From Mangifera indica (taxonomy: Eukaryota; Streptophyta; Magnoliopsida; Sapindales; Anacardiaceae), in contig NC_058155.1 of the NCBI RefSeq assembly GCF_011075055.1, positions 6,463,537 to 6,527,536 of the forward strand: a DNA stretch of 64,000 nt. The letters are read 5' to 3'. The first letter of the stretch is position 1; each line of letters begins with the position of its first letter. Shown here piece by piece: positions 57,961 to 64,000 of this stretch. Below the pieces are notes generated by a model. It was not told the origin of the DNA and did no database searches. It was given only the letters and a program-made list of their open reading frames with translations. The translations under genes and the position numbers were made by a program.

Positions 57961-59536
57961 CTGATTAGTTATCTCTAGTCACCACTGCTTCTTCATTACA
58001 TTATCTCCACTGTTAGTCAGTTAGGTTTTCAGCAGTAAAAAAGGTTACTTCGTTTATTTATGTTTCCAAAAATGCCCTTAGTCTTTAGCCAATAATTTTG
58101 TTAATTGGTAAATAAAAGTTACATTAAAGTGATACGTGTAAGGCTCCCCTTAATTTGATTTGTGATTTGAAAGATAATTTTAAAAAATTAAAATATTATT
58201 CAATTCAAAACAGTAACACTAAATTTATTAATATGAATAAGTAATTTTATTGTTTAGATTATGTCCAAGAAGGGTTAGTAATTGTGGTGTTTTTTATATT
58301 ACAAATATAAATTATTCTTTACAATTTGGTACATCAATCCCATGTGATTGATGTTTATATATTAATTTATAATTATTTAATTATATACAACACATTAAAA
58401 ATAACCATTTTCAGAATAAAGTTAAAAATGTTTAAAAAAAATGTTTAATTTTTTATTATATATTTGTTTTTAGATTGTATTTTGAAAACTGGTTAGAAAA
58501 CATTTTCACCCATTTTATGAAACATGTTTTTATAAGATTTTTTAAAAATGTTTAAATTATATTTTAAAAGGGTTTATATTTGTTTAAAAGGAATACCGAT
58601 TGAGGAAACCAAATGTAATATTACAAAAATTAATTTTAAAAATTTAGATAATTTTAGGATAAGTTTAATCAGAAGAATCCATTTCCATTTGAGCTAAAAT
58701 CTAGAATAAAAGGGTCAATGAATTTTCCCTAATTAATTAAATATGTGATTGAATTGAAGGGAATTAAGTGGTAAAGCGACCATTATAATCGTGTAGGTGT
58801 AACCACATGGGCAAAAGGGGACAACCAGGATATGTCAACTGTCAGAGCTTGACAAATCATGCAATCAAACCATATATTAAAATTTTATAATAAAAATAAT
58901 CTTAAATTTGAATGGATGTTGTAGGTGGTCTACATAGAATATTGAATTTGAATTGAACTAGTTAGATACATGTGAAGTTATCAAGCCAAGCCATTTATGA
59001 TTTGAAATAACTAGTGACCAATTTAGTTAGGTTTTGAGCTACCCTTATAAATGGAATTGAAATTTGGTTGAGACAAAGGTCATGTTATATTTTCTTATTA
59101 TTTTTATGTATTATGATTTGTGAACATTTTCAAAATTGTTGGCCATGATATTAAGTTGTTTAATGATTAATATAATATATGTGAATTTTGGGTAAGTTTT
59201 GATATTACAAGCTTAAATTAAAAAAAATAATGGAGGACATGTGTTCAAATCAGTATTAATAAATTGCTCCCTGCAGGCTTTTGAAATTAATTGAGATATT
59301 TATCAAATTTAACACAAAGAAAAGTCTCATTTTGTTAGCGGAGTTGAATTGTAATTCATCAACTTAATGACTCAATTATTGAATGAGATAGAGCAATTTA
59401 ATGCAACAAATTCGGGCCATCTAGTCATAAAAATTTGTCTTTCAAGAGCTTACAAAAATTAAAAAAAATCATAACTACTAGATTCAACGATCAATCATTT
59501 CAAGGTTAGAAAAAGAGGTTATAAAAGAAATAATAT
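57961..59536. other. Intergenic, nothing recognised
   Basis: AT-rich, no coding signal, no element ends. A moderately complex patch occurs at about 58790-58870. Confidence 0.4.
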
Positions 59537-59702
59537 TATGTAGAAATATTTTTTTATATAATTTAGGTACATAAATAATGTGTTATTATGTGATTAAATA
59601 TTATTTTGTCTTTGATTTAAAATGAATTAATTACATTGTTATATATTTTTTATATACCCAAATTGTACATAAAAAATATATATATATAATTTTATTGTCA
59701 AA
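59537..59702. mobile_element. Hairpin MITE (family F) copy
   Basis: Core 'aatgtgttattatgtgatta' with 'ttgatttaaaatgaattaa' and right arm 'attgtacataaaaaatatat', ending 'ataattttattgtca'. The second pairing block ('attacattgttatata') is altered. Confidence 0.55.
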
Positions 59703-59811
59703 AAAAACACAAAAGTGTTAAACAATTTATTTCGTCAAAGTACAAAAGATGAGATAAATCACTCATTCAATACTAGCTTGTCAGGTTATACAATTTATAC
59801 CAGAGCAATGT

Positions 59812-59978
59812 TGTATATATATATTTTTTAATACATAATTAGAGATACAGATGATATGTCTTTATATGATTGAGTATTATTTTATTATTAATTTAAAATT
59901 ATCAAATTACATAATAATATATTATCTATATATATAATTATGTATTCAAGAGTGAATATATAATTTTATTATATATAC
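59812..59978. mobile_element. Hairpin MITE (family F) copy
   Basis: Core 'gatatgtctttatatgattg' with 'ttattaatttaaaattatca' and 'aattacataataatatatta'; right arm 'tgtattcaagagtgaatata'. It lies only 110 bp from the previous copy, another close pair like the one at 3.4-3.8 kb. Confidence 0.55.
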
Positions 59979-61900
59979 AATTAGAATGAGACTAGTTGTC
60001 ACTTGTTCAACATTCACTCCATGGCAAAGTTACCTTTGGATGATCGACTTGAAAAGCACATGGGATTCCCGTAAAATTAAATAAGAAGGGTGACTGTTTG
60101 AAGCGAGGAGAAAAAGGCAAGGGTATAAAAGTAAAGGGGGAAAATGTGAAAGAGAGAAAGAAAGAATGGAAGGGGGATGGGGCAAGAGGTGTCATGGCTA
60201 GAAAGGAAATGAATAAAGGAGAAGGGCACGTAACTGATGATGAAAAGAAAGAAGAGAGTAGTCACATGTTCTTTATATATACATGTTACACTAAATGACT
60301 TAAACAGATAGACAATTTCAATTTGCTGTCGTTGTTTTGTCTTGTAAAAGGGACATAACTGGTTTGTTTTATGTGGATCGATAATTAGATAGAAAGATTT
60401 ATCGTTTTGATTGTGTGGATGCCTTGCTGCCAAATTTTAATTCTCTTTGTGACTTGATAGAGAATTTTGATGGTGCTTATAATTGCTTGCTTTCTACGGC
60501 ACTACGTCGTCAATTTAATGCAAACAATCTTACCATCTCTCTCTTTCTTAATTTCAGAATGTTTCATGTTATACGATAAATAGTTGCTTGTATATTTATA
60601 AATTTATTTTCCCTCCTCGATGATAAATAATGTGATCGATATATCATATATCTGCAAAAGAACCACTTTCCATTAACATGCTTTGGCTCAATGAATTCTT
60701 GTTGATTTTTTGTCATCTTAATATTAATTTATCATATTAAGTTACATTTTTTTTGTTGTTGTTTAAGATAATTTATATAATTCAAATTATTTAATTATTA
60801 GATTAAATTATCAATTATGATACGTCTAAGATAGTTTTTGTGAATAATCTAATTTTAAATTATAATTACATTTTTTTTATTATTTAAGCCATAATTAAAA
60901 AAAGGGTAGGTTTAGTTTTTTTGAATTATTTGATTTAAAGAATATTTTAAATTTCTAATCTAAAAGCTAAAATATTGGACAGATTTGACATTTTAACAAT
61001 AATAATTAGTTTATTAAATTATTTGTCCAACAATTATAATTATATTATGATAATTCATTATCCAATATATTCATAAGTTGCACTAAATAAACAAGAATTA
61101 ATTATCACATACTCAACTATTTCTATAATCATAATCCAATAATTATAGACCATATCAAACGTGCACATAATATAAGTATAAGAAACAATCTTGATTTCAA
61201 AAAATTACCGGTCAATGATTTAATAAGCTTTCATACAAAGATCCATCAATGTATTTCGACTAATTTTTCAAACAAATTCAATACAAAATGGTTCACTAGT
61301 ATTAAGTTCATATTTGTTCATGTGAATTTAAGCATATCAATGAGAAGTACACAAGGCTAGGCCAAGTGTAAGAAAATAATAAAGGCAATTCAAATTAATT
61401 GGATAATTCCATCTCCCATATATATGATAAGTAGGGAAATAACAAGGATGAAGGGGCTCGAACTTGCTGTGAGGAAGTCTCTGAAGAACTTGCAGCTTAG
61501 GAGGTCCCAAGAAAAGCTCGCAAGGTGGTCGATGCTCACTTGAGTTCAATCCCTTAGTCTTCTCCTTTTGTTGCCTCTCTCTCTCTCTCTTTTACACATT
61601 GTAATATAATAGAATTGCTTATATTAATACAAGAGAATTTTTGTTCTGAATGAAATTGTCATGACTTTATTTCTCTTTATACCGTAAATCACTGTAAAAT
61701 AACTTAAGGATTTTAAGTGACTCACTTAAGTGGACAATGAATTTTCAAAAGAGAGACCAAAGACTTAAATCATAACAAAGAGTTCAAACGCATATCCACT
61801 CAAACTAAATTTTAAACAAGAGACTTAGGGATTACTCACTAGTTAAACCTATGTATAGCTACAAGTTTGTGATAAATAGAGAACAATGGATAAAACAAAA
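59979..61900. other. Intergenic, low-complexity purine tract, no gene
   Basis: 60085-60260 is a purine-rich tract ('gaaagagagaaagaaag') that opens frames on both strands by composition only. 61330-61560 is less AT-rich and gives short frames on the minus strand without a domain. A (CT)n run lies at 61575-61592. Confidence 0.45.
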
Positions 61901-61939
61901 CTCTAATGCCCTTGAACTTAAATTAATCTAAGGGCTGCC

Positions 61940-62620
61940 CATTGCATTGACTTGCGAAGATAGATAAATACCACGATGTGAGATTTTTCTTGCTATGTAA
62001 TGTTATGGGTTGATTGTTGTAGATTTTTCCATAAACTCTTTTAGGTAGCCTTTTTTGACGAGGTCTTTGACAACGTCTTAAATATTTCAACACTAGTTGG
62101 TATCATGCCCAACATCATTGTGATAGTGATAAAATATTTTTGAGATTTTGCTTGGTGTGATTTGCTAATCTCATGGCACCTGGGTTTAGGAATATCCCTG
62201 TATCATCATATGTTGCATATATCTAATCGATTAGAGCAACCAGGGGAATGTAGTTGTATTGGACAAGTGGGTTAGGCTTCCTTAGTTTTTAGCTCATTGT
62301 TTCTTCAAGTCTTCCAATCAATCTCCATTAAATTTTCGTTTTATCTTTTTCTGCTTGTTGTGGGAATATTGATTAAAGCTTCCATGCTAGAATCACTTAA
62401 GCCAATAAGAAGGGGTGCATGACACACCTGTGGAGGAGAATAGAGATTCTCCAATTCTAACATCTAGCTTATCAATTTGGGCCACAAGGATATATAGATT
62501 TTTTTCTAAATTATCTAATCGGATGCCTACTAGGTACGTTCAACAACAATTTTCTAAATTATCTAATGTGATTGCATAAATCCGACCATCGATTTCGATA
62601 ATCAGGGTTGTCTAACTTGT
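61940..62620 (-). pseudogene. Decayed Ty3/gypsy-like gag (zinc-knuckle region)
   Basis: The minus strand reads TPSKISKIF then YHYHNDVGHDT (about 62098-62135), followed by DVVKDLVKKGYLKEF (about 62035-62080). This matches the C-terminal gag of plant gypsy elements, where a Cys-x2-x-H-x4-G-H-D-T box precedes a helix ending in RRGYL-type text. The Cys positions are not kept, and upstream text at 62190-62280 needs frame changes. No protease or polymerase lies downstream within reach. Confidence 0.5.
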
Positions 62621-62689
62621 CAAAGTTGATCATAAGTTCAATGCTTGGGAGTGTTGAGTAGACATTATATTTCCAGGAATAGGTAGCCT

Positions 62690-63540
62690 TTTTAAGTTTT
62701 AAGATGGTATCCATGGGTCACTACTCTGATCCTTAGGCTTGGTAATTAAGGTTCCTTTGCCCTTTGAAGCCAATTAGAGCCTTAAAATGTAATGGCTTTG
62801 AGTGAATAGTATCTTTTTAGGCTTAGCAACCCCAGTTACCTTTCCTTTTAAGGTTAATTAAAGCGTGAATACACAATAGCATTGAATTAATAGATTGTAT
62901 CTCTTTGACACCAAGAGATGGTATTTACTCATTGCCATTCTAACCTTTGGGCTTGGCGACCAAGGTCGCCTTACTTATCAAAGTTAATTAAGGTGCTAAT
63001 ATATAGTAATGTTAAGTTGATTTGGAATAACCTTTTCATGTTTAGGGATGGTATTTGTGAGTTGCTACTTGGGTTTTCAAGCTTAACAACTAGAGTTACC
63101 TTTCCCTTATAAGCCAGTTAAAGCATCAACTTGCAAAAGCGTTGAACATATGGTGTCTCCTTGATTGGAAATGTCCCTTATGCATTTTAGAATGATATTG
63201 GTTAAACTGACTTCAACCACTTTATCTAGAGAGACCCAATAAGTATTCAAGTGGTCGTGCAAGTATGACTTTTGGATATGGTAACTAAGGTCATCTTGCA
63301 TTTTGAAATCAATTCTAACATTGATGCGTGAAGGGTTGAGTGGATAACATCTTCTTGATGAAAGGCATGCTTTACACAAAAAGAGATGGTATCCACTAAT
63401 TTTTGTTATGACCTGTGGGCTTAAGGACTTGTGTTACCTTACACATTATTTAGTTAAGGATCCATCATGTGGTAGTATTGGACATACAATATCTACTTGA
63501 TGAAAACCATGCTTTACCTAGCAAGAGATTTCATCATTTA
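62690..63540 (+). repeat. Degenerate tandem array, unit about 130 bp
   Basis: Recurring words 'gagatggtatt/cc', then 'ggcttggcgaccaaggtcgc'-like, then 'cttatcaaagttaattaa'-like, then 'tgatt/ttgatg', appear in that order about six times. The second word begins near 62735, 62819, 62949, 63078, 63274 and 63418. Intervals of 130 bp are seen for the best-kept units and others differ by deletion or insertion. No ORF. It adjoins the gag-like remnant and may be the untranslated part of the same gypsy element. Confidence 0.55.
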
Positions 63541-64000
63541 GAGTACGTTTGATCGCCTTTTATAAAAAGGTTCAATTGGCATTTAAGTTGTTGTTCATGT
63601 GGTCAATCTCAAATTTAGGAAACCTAGGTTGCTTATCTTGTAATAAACACTTTAGGAGCCATTGTGCAGACTGTTAACACCTTATGGCATAGTTGTCGAT
63701 CCATGGTGTATAACTCGTCAGCTAGGTTATGGATCCCATTCTTGGAAGCATCCTACTATTGTCTCTATAGAGGAAGCCTTTAGTGAAAGGTAGCAAATCC
63801 GGAGTGTAATATATGTTGTAGATGATTTGAGATCCATTGCCTAAAGGCACCTAATCTTGGTTCCCATTGACAAAAATGATGATAATTGTATGAGAAGTTG
63901 GTTTTCTTATTATGACTAATCTTTTTAAGGGGATCGAGATCCTTGATGATGATGATGATGATGTTAGGATAGTATCGTATATTTACAAGGTGACATTAGT
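63541..64000. other. Continuation of the retroelement-like region, cut by the window end
   Basis: Less AT-rich than the average of the window, with no open frame. It ends in a (gat)n run at about 63945-63962. Probably still part of the gypsy-like remnant, but unassigned. Confidence 0.35.

Noticed and set aside
60077..60433. Open frames on both strands in a purine-rich tract
   Set aside because: Simple sequence; no homology or splice context.
61337..61549. Minus-strand frame of 70 codons
   Set aside because: No domain or splice context; surrounding DNA is intergenic and the frame is not distinguishable from chance.

Overview
This is a stretch of nuclear DNA from a dicot plant. The evidence is very AT-rich intergenic DNA, genes with plant GT-AG introns, plant trihelix transcription factors, and a dense layer of Ty1/copia, Ty3/gypsy-like, hAT, Mutator-like and MITE-type elements. 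There is no sign of bacterial, organellar or viral-genome organisation. The species cannot be named from the sequence.

Only three convincing host genes are present, and all encode trihelix (GT-factor) DNA-binding proteins. (1) 13225-14571, plus strand: an intronless SH4-type single-trihelix protein with a C-terminal coiled coil. (2) 29128-31477, plus strand: a two-exon GT-2/DF1-type factor with two trihelix domains. (3) 55495-57407, minus strand: a second two-exon GT-2/DF1-type factor. Both GT-2-type genes have their intron at exactly the same codon, inside the N-terminal trihelix, and share a short leader block just upstream of the start codon. They are therefore an old duplicate pair lying tail to tail. 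The trio resembles the Arabidopsis neighbourhood At1g76870 / At1g76880 (DF1) / At1g76890 (GT-2); that comparison is from memory.

Layout. 0-12.6 kb is gene-free and holds nested small DNA transposons: a Harbinger-like MITE, two long-TIR Mutator-like elements, one of them inserted in a hairpin MITE, and dispersed repeats. 12.7-14.9 kb is gene 1. 14.6-18.7 kb is less AT-rich, has no ORF, and carries one minus-strand LTR-like segment. 18.7-28.9 kb is repeat-rich. 28.9-31.8 kb is gene 2. 31.8-36.8 kb holds MITEs. 36.8-42.8 kb is a broken copia element carrying two long solo-LTR-like insertions of one family in opposite orientations. 43.4-49.8 kb is a second, nearly full-length but dead copia element with both LTRs and a 1290-bp TG...CA insertion. 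50.0-52.95 kb is a decayed hAT element. 55.5-57.7 kb is gene 3. 57.7-61.8 kb is repeats, and 61.9-64 kb is a decayed gypsy-like gag region next to a degenerate tandem array.

The three proteins probably act as nuclear regulators binding GT elements (GGTAAT/GGTTAA-like). One MITE copy upstream of gene 2 carries nine GGTAAT/ATTACC hexamers. The direct functional link is inference. I found no CRISPR array, tRNA, rRNA or recognisable defence system. The most interesting material is the GT-factor cluster and the exactly bounded nested transposons between its members.
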